A stretch of DNA of 64,000 bases from Paracoccus shandongensis (GTDB lineage Bacteria; Pseudomonadota; Alphaproteobacteria; Rhodobacterales; Rhodobacteraceae), in contig NZ_JAFLRK010000010.1 of assembly GCF_017315735.1 (NCBI RefSeq), forward strand, positions 1 to 64,000. Reading direction: 5' to 3'. The notes under the pieces are model-generated. The model searched no databases and was not told where the DNA came from. It saw only the letters and a list, made by a program, of their open reading frames with translations. Both the position numbers and the translations under genes were made by a program. Below, piece by piece: positions 8,758 to 17,473 of the stretch (its first letter is position 1; each line of letters opens with the position of its first letter).

Positions 8758-9950
8758 CAGCCCCCCTTGCGGCCCCAGGCCGCCTGTATCAGCCCCTCGA
8801 TCTCGCCATTGACGGCATTGAGGCTTTCCATCGCGCGTTCATAGGTCGCGCGGGTAAATTGAGACTTTTCAACCTCGTAAAGCGTCTGCTTGGTGATCCC
8901 CGCATCCGAGATCGCGGTGGATTTCAGCACCGGATGGTTCAGCACATGGTCCCCGAACATGGACCGCATGAAGCTGACCATCTGGTTCTGCGGCCCGTCG
9001 CCGGGTTCATAGCGGGTCACGACATAGCGCATCCAGTCGTAATCCATGTTGCCCCCGGCATCCGCCACCACCCCCAGCAGGTTCGAGGTCATCAGCAGGA
9101 ACTGGCACATCGACATCACGTCCAGCATCTGCGGATGCACGGTCACAAGAATGGCGGTGGCCGCCGACAGCGCGGACATGGTCAGGAACCCCAGTTGCGG
9201 CGGACAGTCGATGACGACGATGTCGTAGTCGCCTTCGACCTCGGCGAGAGCGTCGCCGATCCTGGTAAAGAAATAGTTGCCCGACCGTTCGCGCAACGCC
9301 ATGGGTGTTGCGTGCTCGAACTCCATCAGGTCCAGGTTGCCGGGAATCAGGTCCAGATTGGTGAAATAGGTGTGCTGGATCACGGCGCGCAGCGGCACCG
9401 GGTCGTCATAGCGGATCGAATCATAGATGGTGCCGCCGTCGGGCAGGTCCAGTTCGGGCTGCACCCCGTGCAGCGCCGACAGGCTGGCCTGGGGGTCGAG
9501 GTCGATGGCCAGCACCCGGTACCCGTCCAGCGCCAGCTTCTGCGCCAGGTGGGCGGCGGTGGTGGTCTTGCCCGAGCCGCCCTTGAAGTTGATCACGGTG
9601 ATGACCTGCAGGTGATCGGACCCGCGCCGCCCCGGCAGGTATGTCCCGGGGGATTTTGCCCCCTTTTCAAGCAGTTCGCGCAGGGCCTGGATATCGGCGG
9701 GCGTGTAATAGCGCCGCCCCCCGGCCCGCGTCTCGGGCGAGGGGCCCTTGCCCTCCAGGTCCAGCTTGCGCAGGTAGGCGTCCTTGACGCCCAGCAGTTC
9801 CGCCACCTCTCCGCTGGTGAACTTGCGCAGTTCGCGCTTGGCGTCGGGGGGGAAAAGCTGTTCGCGATGCGCGTGCAGCCGTTCGGACAAGGCCGCGGCA
9901 TGGGCGCCCACCAGCTTGTCGATGCGGGTCTTCGGCTGCACAATGCCCAT
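8757..9950 (-). CDS. repA: Plasmid partition ATPase RepA (ParA family)
   Basis: A 397-residue ParA-type ATPase that segregates the replicon and, in this family, represses the repABC promoter with RepB. An N-terminal MerR-like helix-turn-helix (about residues 45-95, FTSGEVAELLGVKDAYLRKL) precedes the deviant Walker A KGGSGKTT at 123-130 and the VVIDCPPQLGF Walker B-like motif. It is first in the operon; the predicted promoter lies about 75-100 bases upstream. Confidence 0.96.
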   Translation of the reverse strand: MGIVQPKTRIDKLVGAHAAALSERLHAHREQLFPPDAKRELRKFTSGEVAELLGVKDAYLRKLDLEGKGPSPETRAGGRRYYTPADIQALRELLEKGAKSPGTYLPGRRGSDHLQVITVINFKGGSGKTTTAAHLAQKLALDGYRVLAIDLDPQASLSALHGVQPELDLPDGGTIYDSIRYDDPVPLRAVIQHTYFTNLDLIPGNLDLMEFEHATPMALRERSGNYFFTRIGDALAEVEGDYDIVVIDCPPQLGFLTMSALSAATAILVTVHPQMLDVMSMCQFLLMTSNLLGVVADAGGNMDYDWMRYVVTRYEPGDGPQNQMVSFMRSMFGDHVLNHPVLKSTAISDAGITKQTLYEVEKSQFTRATYERAMESLNAVNGEIEGLIQAAWGRKGG

Positions 9951-10023
9951 GCTGCCATCCTTTTGTCCGGGTCTGGCCTGCCGTGGTTACGCTTCAAGCC
10001 GTCATATTCAGTTTGCTGCGTAA

Positions 10024-10052
10024 GTTATTCGCGGCTTTGGCGATTCTGGCAA
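10024..10052 (-). promoter_or_regulatory. Putative repABC promoter
   Basis: On the minus strand TTGCCA (10052-10047) and AATAAC (10029-10024) are spaced by 17 bases, in the otherwise gene-free 166-base gap before repA. A start near 10017 would leave a leader of about 65 bases. Confidence 0.5.
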
Positions 10053-10062
10053 GGGCCTTTCT

Positions 10063-10087
10063 GACGACCGCCCCGGGTGCGGTCGTC
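10063..10087. terminator. Perfect 9-bp hairpin between repA and the small gene
   Basis: GACGACCGC (10063-10071) pairs exactly with GCGGTCGTC (10079-10087) around a 7-base loop. It lies between the end of the small minus-strand gene and the repA promoter and could end its transcript, although no T-tract follows. Confidence 0.4.
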
Positions 10088-10116
10088 GGGACACAGGCCG
10101 GGGCAAAGGGGGGCGG

Positions 10117-10356
10117 TCAGGCGTCCGACTTGACGATCTCGACCGACACGCCTTCCAGCTGCGGGCTGGTGTTGTGGCGCAGCGTATAGTCATAGGCCTC
10201 GTCATAGGTCGCAAAGACCATGGGCTCGGCATGGGCGTCGAAGCCTTGGCCATCCTTCGTCAGTCGGAAATGCGGGTTGTCCCGCAGGCAGAGGCAGTAT
10301 TCGTCCACGGTTTCGTCCCTTCCCGACGCTGGCATCCGCCGAAAGACTTCGGCCAT
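10117..10356 (-). CDS. Small hypothetical protein next to repABC
   Basis: A 79-residue protein that I do not recognise. It is soluble, acidic and aromatic-rich in the C-terminal half (AEPMVFATYDEAYDYTLRH, then LEGVSVEIVKSDA). It has no signal peptide or membrane segment and carries two closely spaced cysteines (CLCL). ATG 10356 is taken because of DNA composition; no clear ribosome site is visible, and ATG 10335 is an alternative. It lies upstream of repA in the same direction and ends before a perfect hairpin. Confidence 0.55.
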   Translation of the reverse strand: MAEVFRRMPASGRDETVDEYCLCLRDNPHFRLTKDGQGFDAHAEPMVFATYDEAYDYTLRHNTSPQLEGVSVEIVKSDA

Positions 10357-10670
10357 AACGGCGCAGTTGTCCACAATTTCTGTGGATCGTTTCGGGGATG
10401 GATGGGGGAAAGGGAAAACCAGCCGGGCGGCGCACACTCGTAAAAAGCACACATGACAGCGCCGCCCGGTGGTCTTGTTATGTCTGCTCTTTACGTGAAG
10501 GGAAAGTTGTCCTTTCGGTCAGGGGCCGGGCCGGGCGCGCATCCGGGGGATCTTCTCCAGATCCGGCGCGGCCTTCATCGGTGGCGCATCGCGGCGTCCC
10601 GGGCCTATGGCGGTCCCGGTGTTGTCGCTCGCCCCCTTTATCGGCCTGGCCGGGCAGGGGTGTCGCCGGT
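10357..10670. other. Gene-free stretch with paired DnaA-box-like sequences
   Basis: No convincing gene is seen in these 314 bases. TTGTCCACA (10367-10375, one mismatch from the DnaA box TTATCCACA) is followed after five bases by TGTGGATCG (10381-10389), a degenerate copy in opposite orientation. The rest is GC-rich with no recognisable coding signal. Confidence 0.4.
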
Positions 10671-11111
10671 TCATGGCAGGTCCGATGACCGATCCGGCCC
10701 CGCCAGCTTCAGCAGGGCGCGGCGGAAGGCGGGGGCGTCCCCGCCCAGTTCCGCCAGCAGTTCCGCCTGATACGCCTCGGCGATGCGGCCCAGGCGGTCC
10801 ATCAGGGCGCGTCCCGCCTCGGTCAGTTCCAGCGCCACAAGCCGCTGGTCCGTGCCGTGGCCGGACTTGCGCAGATAGCCCGCCCCTTCCAGCCGGGAGG
10901 CGGCGCGGCTGACGATGGACTTGTCGAGGTTCACCCGCGCGGTGATGTCGCGCACGCTGACCGCGCCCGATCCCGACAGATGCGCCAGCACCCGCCATTC
11001 GGGGATCGTCAGCCCGGCCTCGGCCGCGTAGCGCGCGGCAAAGCGGCGGCTGACCTGGGCGGCGGCGACGGCCAGGCGATAGGGCAGGAAGGCGTCCAGG
11101 TCGAAGCTCAT
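10671..11111 (-). CDS. MarR-family regulator of homogentisate/tyrosine catabolism
   Basis: A 146-residue winged-helix regulator with the MarR layout: an N-terminal dimerisation helix, a recognition region ITARVNLDKSIVSRAASRLEGAGYL, and the wing DQRLVALELTEAGR. It is divergent from hmgA, and the 120-base gap between them holds three copies of a CGTTGC-N4-GCAACG inverted repeat. A fourth copy stands before hpd. The simplest reading is a repressor that releases hmgA and hpd in response to an aromatic intermediate. The ligand is not visible. Confidence 0.85.
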   Translation of the reverse strand: MSFDLDAFLPYRLAVAAAQVSRRFAARYAAEAGLTIPEWRVLAHLSGSGAVSVRDITARVNLDKSIVSRAASRLEGAGYLRKSGHGTDQRLVALELTEAGRALMDRLGRIAEAYQAELLAELGGDAPAFRRALLKLAGPDRSSDLP

Positions 11112-11133
11112 GGGGGGACATCAGCAAAAATCC

Positions 11134-11147
11134 GTTGCGGCCGCAAC
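11134..11147. promoter_or_regulatory. MarR operator 1
   Basis: GTTGCGGCCGCAAC is a perfect 14-bp palindrome (GTTGC-N4-GCAAC). It is the copy nearest the MarR gene and probably serves autoregulation. Confidence 0.7.
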
Positions 11148-11164
11148 AGTGTTTACAAGGGCGC

Positions 11165-11194
11165 TTGACATCGTTGCGCCTGCAACGGTATTTT
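11165..11194 (+). promoter_or_regulatory. hmgA promoter
   Basis: TTGACA at 11165-11170 and TATTTT at 11189-11194 are separated by 18 bases. Operator 2 fills the spacer, so a bound regulator would block RNA polymerase. Confidence 0.65.
11172..11187. promoter_or_regulatory. MarR operator 2
   Basis: CGTTGC-GCCT-GCAACG, perfect 6-base arms, lying exactly between the -35 and -10 boxes of the hmgA promoter. Confidence 0.75.
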
Positions 11195-11210
11195 CGTTGC
11201 ATCAGCAATG
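11195..11210. promoter_or_regulatory. MarR operator 3
   Basis: CGTTGC-ATCA-GCAATG has the same spacing with one mismatch. It overlaps the expected transcription start of hmgA. Confidence 0.6.
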
Positions 11211-11231
11211 ATGCCTGCAGGGGGAAGGACC

Positions 11232-12593
11232 ATGACCCGATACGCGATGCCCGAAGGCATGATCCGCGCGGCCATCACCACCGGCACGCACGAAGGCTAC
11301 ATGCCCGGCTTCGGCAACGATTTCGAGACCGAGGCCCTGCCCGGCGCCTTGCCGCAAGGCCAGAACAGCCCGCAGAAATGCAATTACGGCCTTTATGCCG
11401 AACAGCTGTCGGGCACCGCCTTCACCGCCCCGCGCGGCCAGAACGAGCGGACCTGGTGCTATCGCATCCGCCCCTCGGTCCACCACACCGGGCGGTTCAG
11501 CCCCATCGACCTGCCCTACTGGAAGACCGCGCCGAACGTGGTGGCGAACGTGACCAGCCTGGGGCAATACCGCTGGGATCCGATCCCGGTGCCCGACCAG
11601 CCGCTGACCTGGCTGACGGGCATGCGCACCATCACCACGGCGGGCGACGTGAACATCCAGGTGGGCATGGCGTCCCACGTTTATCTGGTCACGCGGCCGA
11701 TGCTGGACGAATACTTCTTTTCCGCCGACAGCGAATTGCTGGTGGTTCCCCAGGAAGGCCGGCTGCGCTTCTGCACCGAACTGGGCGTGATCGACCTGGA
11801 GCCCAGGGAAATCGCCATCCTGCCGCGCGGCTTGGTGTATCGCGTCGAGGTGCTGGAGGGTCCGTGCCGCGGCTTTGTCTGCGAGAACTATGGCCAGAAG
11901 TTCGACCTGCCCCATCGCGGCCCCATCGGCGCGAACTGCCTGGCGAACCCGCGCGACTTCAAATGCCCGGTCGCGGCCTTCGAGGACCGCGAGGTCCGAT
12001 CCCGCGTGGTCATCAAGTGGTGCGGCCAGTTCCACGAGACATTCATCGGCCATTCGCCCCTGGACGTGGTGGCCTGGCACGGGAATTACTGCGCCTACAA
12101 GTACGACCTGCGCACCTACAGCCCCGTCGGCGCGATCCTGTTCGACCATCCCGACCCGTCGATCTTCACGGTGCTGACCGCGCCCTCGGGGCAGGAGGGG
12201 ACGGCCAACATCGACTTCGTGCTGTTCCGCGAACGCTGGATGGTGGCGGAACATTCCTTCCGCCCGCCCTGGTATCACAAGAACATCATGTCCGAACTGA
12301 TGGGCAACATCTATGGCATCTATGACGCCAAGCCGCAGGGCTTCGCGCCGGGCGGGATCAGCCTGCACAACTGCATGTTGCCCCACGGCCCCGACCGCGA
12401 CGCCTTCGAGGGGGCCAGCAACGCCGACCTGCGCCCCGAGAAGCTGGACAACACCATGTCCTTCATGTTCGAGACGCGCTTTCCCCAGCACCTGACCGAA
12501 TACGCCGCGCGCGAGGCGCCGATGCAGGCCGAATACATGGAGGTCTGGCAGCGGCTGGAAAAGAAGTTCGACGGCACGCCCGGGGTGAAGTGA
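11232..12593 (+). CDS. hmgA: Homogentisate 1,2-dioxygenase
   Basis: Opens the aromatic ring of homogentisate to maleylacetoacetate, the central step of tyrosine and phenylalanine breakdown. The 453-residue protein starts with the family hallmark [20 protein letters not shown]. It carries the Fe(II) ligand region [18 protein letters not shown] (His and Glu) and the later ligand His in [12 protein letters not shown] 11232 follows GGGGAAGGA at a good distance; an in-frame ATG at 11208 lies inside operator 3 and is rejected. fahA follows in the same direction. Confidence 0.97.
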   Translation: MTRYAMPEGMIRAAITTGTHEGYMPGFGNDFETEALPGALPQGQNSPQKCNYGLYAEQLSGTAFTAPRGQNERTWCYRIRPSVHHTGRFSPIDLPYWKTAPNVVANVTSLGQYRWDPIPVPDQPLTWLTGMRTITTAGDVNIQVGMASHVYLVTRPMLDEYFFSADSELLVVPQEGRLRFCTELGVIDLEPREIAILPRGLVYRVEVLEGPCRGFVCENYGQKFDLPHRGPIGANCLANPRDFKCPVAAFEDREVRSRVVIKWCGQFHETFIGHSPLDVVAWHGNYCAYKYDLRTYSPVGAILFDHPDPSIFTVLTAPSGQEGTANIDFVLFRERWMVAEHSFRPPWYHKNIMSELMGNIYGIYDAKPQGFAPGGISLHNCMLPHGPDRDAFEGASNADLRPEKLDNTMSFMFETRFPQHLTEYAAREAPMQAEYMEVWQRLEKKFDGTPGVK

Positions 12594-12605
12594 CGCGCCC
12601 CAAGG

Positions 12606-12626
12606 CCGGGGGTTTCACACCCCCGG
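12606..12626. terminator. Hairpin element after hmgA
   Basis: CCGGGGG (12606-12612) pairs exactly with CCCCCGG (12620-12626) around a 7-base loop. It is followed by GACCCCCGTGGGATATTTGG. I recall this composite sequence as a frequent intergenic element in Rhodobacteraceae, but could not check. It may act as a processing or attenuating hairpin between hmgA and fahA. Confidence 0.5.
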
Positions 12627-12672
12627 ACCCCCGTGGGATATTTGGACCAAAGTGAAAAAAGGAGGCCGGAGA

Positions 12673-13878
12673 ATGGCCCTGATCCGGTCCTGGGTGGACA
12701 GCGCCAACGATCCGAACGGCGCGTTTCCGCTGAACAACCTGCCCTATGGCGTCTTCTCGGTTGGCGGCGGCGGGCCGCGCTGCGGGGCGGCCATCGGCGA
12801 GATGATCGTGGACTTGGCGGCCTGCGAGGCGCGGGGGCTGCTGGATGCGGGCGGCACCTTCGCGCAAGGCGCGCTGAACGGCTTCATGGCGCTTGGCCGG
12901 GATCGCTGGGACGCGGTGCGGGCGCGGCTGACCGCGCTGCTGGCCGAAGGGGCCGCGCCTGATGTGCCACTGGTGCCGATGGCGGATGCGGCGCTGCACC
13001 TGCCCATCCGGGTGACGGAGTTCACGGATTTCTATGCGTCCCGGAACCACGCCTTCAACGTGGGCGTGCTGTTCCGGGGCCCGGAAAACGCCCTGCCGCC
13101 GCAATGGACGCATATGCCCATCGGATACAACGGCCGGGCGTCCTCGGTCGTGGTGTCGGGCACGCCGATCCGGCGGCCCATGGGACAGCTTCGCGGCGGG
13201 AACGGGCCCGAATGGGCGCCCTCCCGCAGGCTGGATCTGGAACTGGAACTGGGCGCGATCGTCGGCGCGGACAGCGCCATGGGCAGCCGGGTGAACGTGG
13301 AGCAGGCGGAGGACATGATCTTCGGCTATGTCCTGCTGAACGACTGGTCGGCGCGCGACGTGCAGGCCTGGGAATACCAGCCGCTGGGGCCGTTCCAGTC
13401 CAAGGCCCTGGGCACCACCATCGGCCCCTGGATCGTCACGCAAGCCGCGCTGGAGCCGTTCCGCTGCACCGGCGCGGACCGGGTGAACCCGCTGCTGCCC
13501 TATCTGGCCGAGGAACGGCCCGGGTTCTATGACCTGGAGATCGGCTGGACGCTCAACGGGCAGGTCATGGGGCGCACCAACTACAGCGTGATGTATTATT
13601 CGTCCGCCCAGCAACTGGCGCATCACACGTCCTCGGGCTGTCCGATGCGGGTGGGCGACCTGCTGGGATCGGGCACGATCAGCGGCCCCTCGCGCGACCA
13701 GACCGGGGCGCTGCTGGAGATGACCGAAGGGGGCAAGGTTCCGGTCACGGTCAACGGCGAGCCCCGCACCTTCCTGGAGGATGGCGACGAGGTCACGCTG
13801 TTCGCGACAGCCCGGGGCGACGGCTTCCGCATCGGCTTCGGCCCCTGCACGGGCCGCATCCTGCCCGCCCGGCCTTGA
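12673..13878 (+). CDS. fahA: Fumarylacetoacetase
   Basis: Hydrolyses fumarylacetoacetate to fumarate and acetoacetate, ending the homogentisate pathway. The 401-residue protein has an N-terminal SH3-like region and then the FAH fold. The active-site His lies in DFYASRNHAFNVG, a metal-binding run is LLNDWSARDVQAWEYQPLG, and the substrate loop is KALGTTIGPWIV. ATG 12673 follows GGAGG at 12661-12665. It is downstream of hmgA after the hairpin element. The next enzyme expected here, maleylacetoacetate isomerase, is present only as a remnant. Confidence 0.96.
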   Translation: MALIRSWVDSANDPNGAFPLNNLPYGVFSVGGGGPRCGAAIGEMIVDLAACEARGLLDAGGTFAQGALNGFMALGRDRWDAVRARLTALLAEGAAPDVPLVPMADAALHLPIRVTEFTDFYASRNHAFNVGVLFRGPENALPPQWTHMPIGYNGRASSVVVSGTPIRRPMGQLRGGNGPEWAPSRRLDLELELGAIVGADSAMGSRVNVEQAEDMIFGYVLLNDWSARDVQAWEYQPLGPFQSKALGTTIGPWIVTQAALEPFRCTGADRVNPLLPYLAEERPGFYDLEIGWTLNGQVMGRTNYSVMYYSSAQQLAHHTSSGCPMRVGDLLGSGTISGPSRDQTGALLEMTEGGKVPVTVNGEPRTFLEDGDEVTLFATARGDGFRIGFGPCTGRILPARP

Positions 13879-13880
13879 CC

Positions 13881-13945
13881 GTGGTGCTGCACGATGACTG
13901 GCGGTCCTCGACGACCTGGACGAGACGCGCCCCGCGCCGCGCGTG
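13881..13945 (+). pseudogene. Remnant of maleylacetoacetate isomerase (maiA)
   Basis: Immediately after fahA, frame 13881 reads VVLHDDWRSS, which resembles the conserved start of MaiA (LHDYWRSS). From 13916 another frame reads LDETRPAP, which resembles the YLDETRPxP segment normally about 55 residues later in this glutathione-S-transferase family. The two pieces are joined with the intervening sequence missing and the frame changed, so the gene is deleted and inactive. What follows to 14039 is not recognisable as MaiA. Confidence 0.5.
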
Positions 13946-14039
13946 ACATCCCGACAGGCTCGGCCCGGCACGCCGCCCTGTTCAACCGCGACTTCTGCCC
14001 GGTCAGCGCGCGCAAGCCGGGCGGCATCCGGCGCGACCG

Positions 14040-14534
14040 TCAGGACGGATCGGGCGGCGCGACCAGACCGGGCGCGACGCCGCCATCGTCCTTCAGCGTC
14101 TTCAGCACGATCTCGGACCGGACCTGGGACACCTGCGGGTGCGGCAGCAGGTGGCGGTGGATGAAATCGGCGAATGCCTCCAGGTCGCGGACCCGCACGT
14201 CCAGGACATAATCCGCATCCCCCGAGACCGAGAAGGCCGAGCGGATCTGGGCGTGGCTTTCGACAAAGCGGGCGAAGTCATCCTCTTTGCGCTGGCCGTG
14301 GCTGGACAGGTTCACCCGGATGATCGCGCGCAATCCATAGCCCAGCCTGGCCGCGCCAAGCCGGGCCGCATATCCCTCGATCACGCCCGCTTCCTCAAGC
14401 GCCGCGCGCCTGCGCGAGCATTGCGAGGGCGACAGCTTCACGATCTCGGCCAGGGCCGCATTGGTCAGCGCGCCGTCGCGTTGCAGGGCGGTCAGAATGG
14501 CGATGTCGAAGCCGTCCAGTTTCAAATCGTGCAT
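14040..14534 (-). CDS. Lrp/AsnC-family transcriptional regulator
   Basis: A 164-residue protein with an N-terminal helix-turn-helix (LTNAALAEIVKLSPSQCSRRRAALEEAGVI, about residues 23-52) and a C-terminal RAM effector domain (VSGDADYVLDVRVRDLEAFADFI). It is divergent from hpd, so it probably controls hpd or itself in response to an amino acid such as tyrosine or phenylalanine. That ligand is an inference from position. The intergenic region also holds an operator of the MarR type found at hmgA. Confidence 0.88.
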   Translation of the reverse strand: MHDLKLDGFDIAILTALQRDGALTNAALAEIVKLSPSQCSRRRAALEEAGVIEGYAARLGAARLGYGLRAIIRVNLSSHGQRKEDDFARFVESHAQIRSAFSVSGDADYVLDVRVRDLEAFADFIHRHLLPHPQVSQVRSEIVLKTLKDDGGVAPGLVAPPDPS

Positions 14535-14623
14535 CCCTTCCGCAGATCATGCGCGTTTCGTGCAAAGATGCCGCGCCAGGCCATCATTTTGCAAGCCTCG
14601 CGCATGGGGCGCGTGGCATTCTT

Positions 14624-14637
14624 GTTGCACGCGCAAC
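14624..14637. promoter_or_regulatory. MarR operator upstream of hpd
   Basis: GTTGC-ACGC-GCAAC, the same inverted repeat and spacing as the three sites before hmgA. It lies 16 bases ahead of the hpd start codon and just before AGGAGG. Confidence 0.7.
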
Positions 14638-14652
14638 GAACAGGAGGATGCC

Positions 14653-15765
<1,113 letters not shown>

Positions 15766-15772
15766 GGGCCCT

Positions 15773-15795
15773 CCCGCCCGCGCCTTGCGGGCGGG
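15773..15795. terminator. Perfect 9-bp hairpin after hpd
   Basis: CCCGCCCGC (15773-15781) pairs with GCGGGCGGG (15787-15795) around a 5-base loop. No T-tract follows, so it may reduce rather than stop transcription into the Rieske gene. Confidence 0.45.
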
Positions 15796-15812
15796 GCATC
15801 CCGGGATCCCCC

Positions 15813-16166
15813 ATGGCCTGGACCGATTATTCATCCGCCCCCGCGCCGGGCACCCCCGTCTGCGAGGCGGCGCGGGTTGACGGCGTGCTGTCGCTGACCG
15901 TGACGACCGACCGGGGCGCCTTTCCGATGCTGCTGGTTCGGACGGGCGGCGGCTTGCGCGCCTATGTCAACGCCTGCCCGCACCAGTATCTGCCGCTGGA
16001 CTGGCGCAGCGACCGGCTTTTGTCGGCGGACGGGACGATGCTGGTGTGTTCCGCCCATGGCGCGCGCTTCGACATCCTGACGGGCGAGGCGGCCCATGGC
16101 GCGGATTGCGGACTGGACCCCGTGCCCGTCAGCGTCGTGGACGGGACCGTGGTGATCGCGGGATAA
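15813..16166 (+). CDS. Small stand-alone Rieske [2Fe-2S] protein
   Basis: A 117-residue soluble ferredoxin-like protein with both cluster motifs intact: CPHQYLPLD and CSAHGARFD. There is no signal peptide or membrane segment, so it is cytoplasmic. It follows hpd by 47 bases after a GC hairpin and may be co-transcribed. Possible roles are electron transfer to an oxygenase or a redox function linked to tyrosine catabolism; no oxygenase partner of Rieske type is seen in the window. It converges with the glycan operon, leaving nine bases between stops. Confidence 0.85.
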   Translation: MAWTDYSSAPAPGTPVCEAARVDGVLSLTVTTDRGAFPMLLVRTGGGLRAYVNACPHQYLPLDWRSDRLLSADGTMLVCSAHGARFDILTGEAAHGADCGLDPVPVSVVDGTVVIAG

Positions 16167-16175
16167 GCGGGCCGG

Positions 16176-16595
16176 TCAGCGGGCCCGGTCCGCGTCCGCC
16201 GCCGGGCTGGCCGCGTGGTATTTCTCCTCGACCAGGTCGGACCGCAGCAGGGCGTTGACCTGCCGCTTCAGGGCGGCGCGTTCGTCGTTCGTCTGGTAAA
16301 CCGCGCGGGCAAGCGCAATGAACCCCGCGTCGAAGCGGGCGGCGGCCTCATGGACGCGGATGGCGTCCTCGATCTCCCACAGGGCGCGGTTCACGCGGCG
16401 CAGGCCGTCCATCAGCGGCGCAAGGCCCGGCTGCGGCAGGACGGGGGCGGCGATCTTTCGCAGCAGGGCCAGTTCGCGCGCCACATTCGCGCGGGCGGCG
16501 GGGTCGGTGATCCTGTCCGCCTTGATCTCCAGGATGGTGATCTTGTCCAGAAGTTCGCCCCAGGACACCGGGGCCAGGGGGGCGGGGCGGGTCAT
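16176..16595 (-). CDS. DUF6165-family protein of glycan locus
   Basis: A 139-residue cytoplasmic protein matching my memory of DUF6165: it starts SWGELLDKITILEIKADRI, is mostly helical, and has conserved ALWEIEDAIR and YQTNDERAALKRQVN segments. No catalytic motif is visible. It overlaps the preceding GT9-like gene as ATGA and is last in the nine-gene minus-strand operon. Proteins of this kind sit beside glycosyltransferase genes; the biochemical role is unknown. Confidence 0.8.
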   Translation of the reverse strand: MTRPAPLAPVSWGELLDKITILEIKADRITDPAARANVARELALLRKIAAPVLPQPGLAPLMDGLRRVNRALWEIEDAIRVHEAAARFDAGFIALARAVYQTNDERAALKRQVNALLRSDLVEEKYHAASPAADADRAR

Positions 16596-17470
16596 GGGCA
16601 GTCCTCCCTGGCGGGCTGGCGGTCCAGCGCGGCGGCGGCCCGGTCGATGACGGCGGCCCAATCGCCCGGCGCGGGCTGGCGCCAGACGCGCATCCTGGGA
16701 TACCAGGGCGTCCGCGCGCCTTCGACCGGCCAGCGCCAGTCGGGGTCGTGCTTGACCAGCAGCCAGACCGGACGGCCCAGGATGCCCGCCAGATGGGCGA
16801 TCATCGTGTCCACCGTCACGACCAGGGCCGCGCCCGCGACCAGTTCGGCGGTGCGGACGATGTCCAGCGGGCAGCCCTGGGGGTTCAGCACCGGCAGCGC
16901 CGTCGGCCCCGGCATCAGCGACAGCGCGGGGCCCGCGCAGAAGGGGGCGAACATCGCCTGGGGGATGGACCGGCCCGCGTCCCAATCGCCCGCCCCCCAG
17001 CACAGCGCCACCGTGCCGGGCGGCAGGGGGGCGGGCGCGACGGGCAGCGCGGGCGGGGGCGCGTCCCCGGGGGTGGCGCGCAGGGCCAAGGGCAGCTCCA
17101 TGATCTCCAGGGCGCAATCCTGCGGGGGCAGGGGATGGGCCACGTCAAAGGGCACCAGCCGGTCGATGCCCGGAAAGCCCCGGAACAGCGGCAGAAGATG
17201 GGGCTGCATTTCCACCGTGACGCGGGCTGCCCGGGCCGCCAGCACCGGCAGGAAGCGGGAAAACATCAGCGTGTCGCCCAACCCGTGATAACAGCGCACC
17301 AGCACCTCGCGCCCCTCGAAGGGCCGCCCGTCCCATACCCAACGCAGGTGATAGGGCAGGTTTGGGTCGTCGCGCGTGGCCGGATCGCGCGCGGCCATGG
17401 CGCGGGCTGCGATGGCCCACGCGGCGGGAAAATCGCCGCGCCGCATGGCCCGGGTCCAGGGGTCGGTCAT
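16592..17470 (-). CDS. GT9-like (ADP-heptose transferase-type) glycosyltransferase
   Basis: A 292-residue protein with the GT-B features of the heptosyltransferase superfamily: an N-terminal VLVRCYHGLGDTLMFSRFLP, a mid GTVALCWGAGDWDAGRS segment and the C-terminal VTVDTMIAHLAGILGRPVWLL, which corresponds to the donor-sugar site (D-T-x-x-x-H-L-A). Many such proteins carry long TPR repeats in front of this domain; here only a short helical N-terminus remains. Donor and acceptor are unknown. It is co-transcribed with the UDP-xylose synthase-like gene. Confidence 0.8.
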   Translation of the reverse strand: MTDPWTRAMRRGDFPAAWAIAARAMAARDPATRDDPNLPYHLRWVWDGRPFEGREVLVRCYHGLGDTLMFSRFLPVLAARAARVTVEMQPHLLPLFRGFPGIDRLVPFDVAHPLPPQDCALEIMELPLALRATPGDAPPPALPVAPAPLPPGTVALCWGAGDWDAGRSIPQAMFAPFCAGPALSLMPGPTALPVLNPQGCPLDIVRTAELVAGAALVVTVDTMIAHLAGILGRPVWLLVKHDPDWRWPVEGARTPWYPRMRVWRQPAPGDWAAVIDRAAAALDRQPAREDCP

Positions 17471-17473
17471 GGC

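Noticed and set aside
10453..10770. Open frames upstream of the hmgA regulator
   Set aside because: Several overlapping frames on both strands have no ribosome sites and no family features, and their composition fits non-coding GC-rich DNA.
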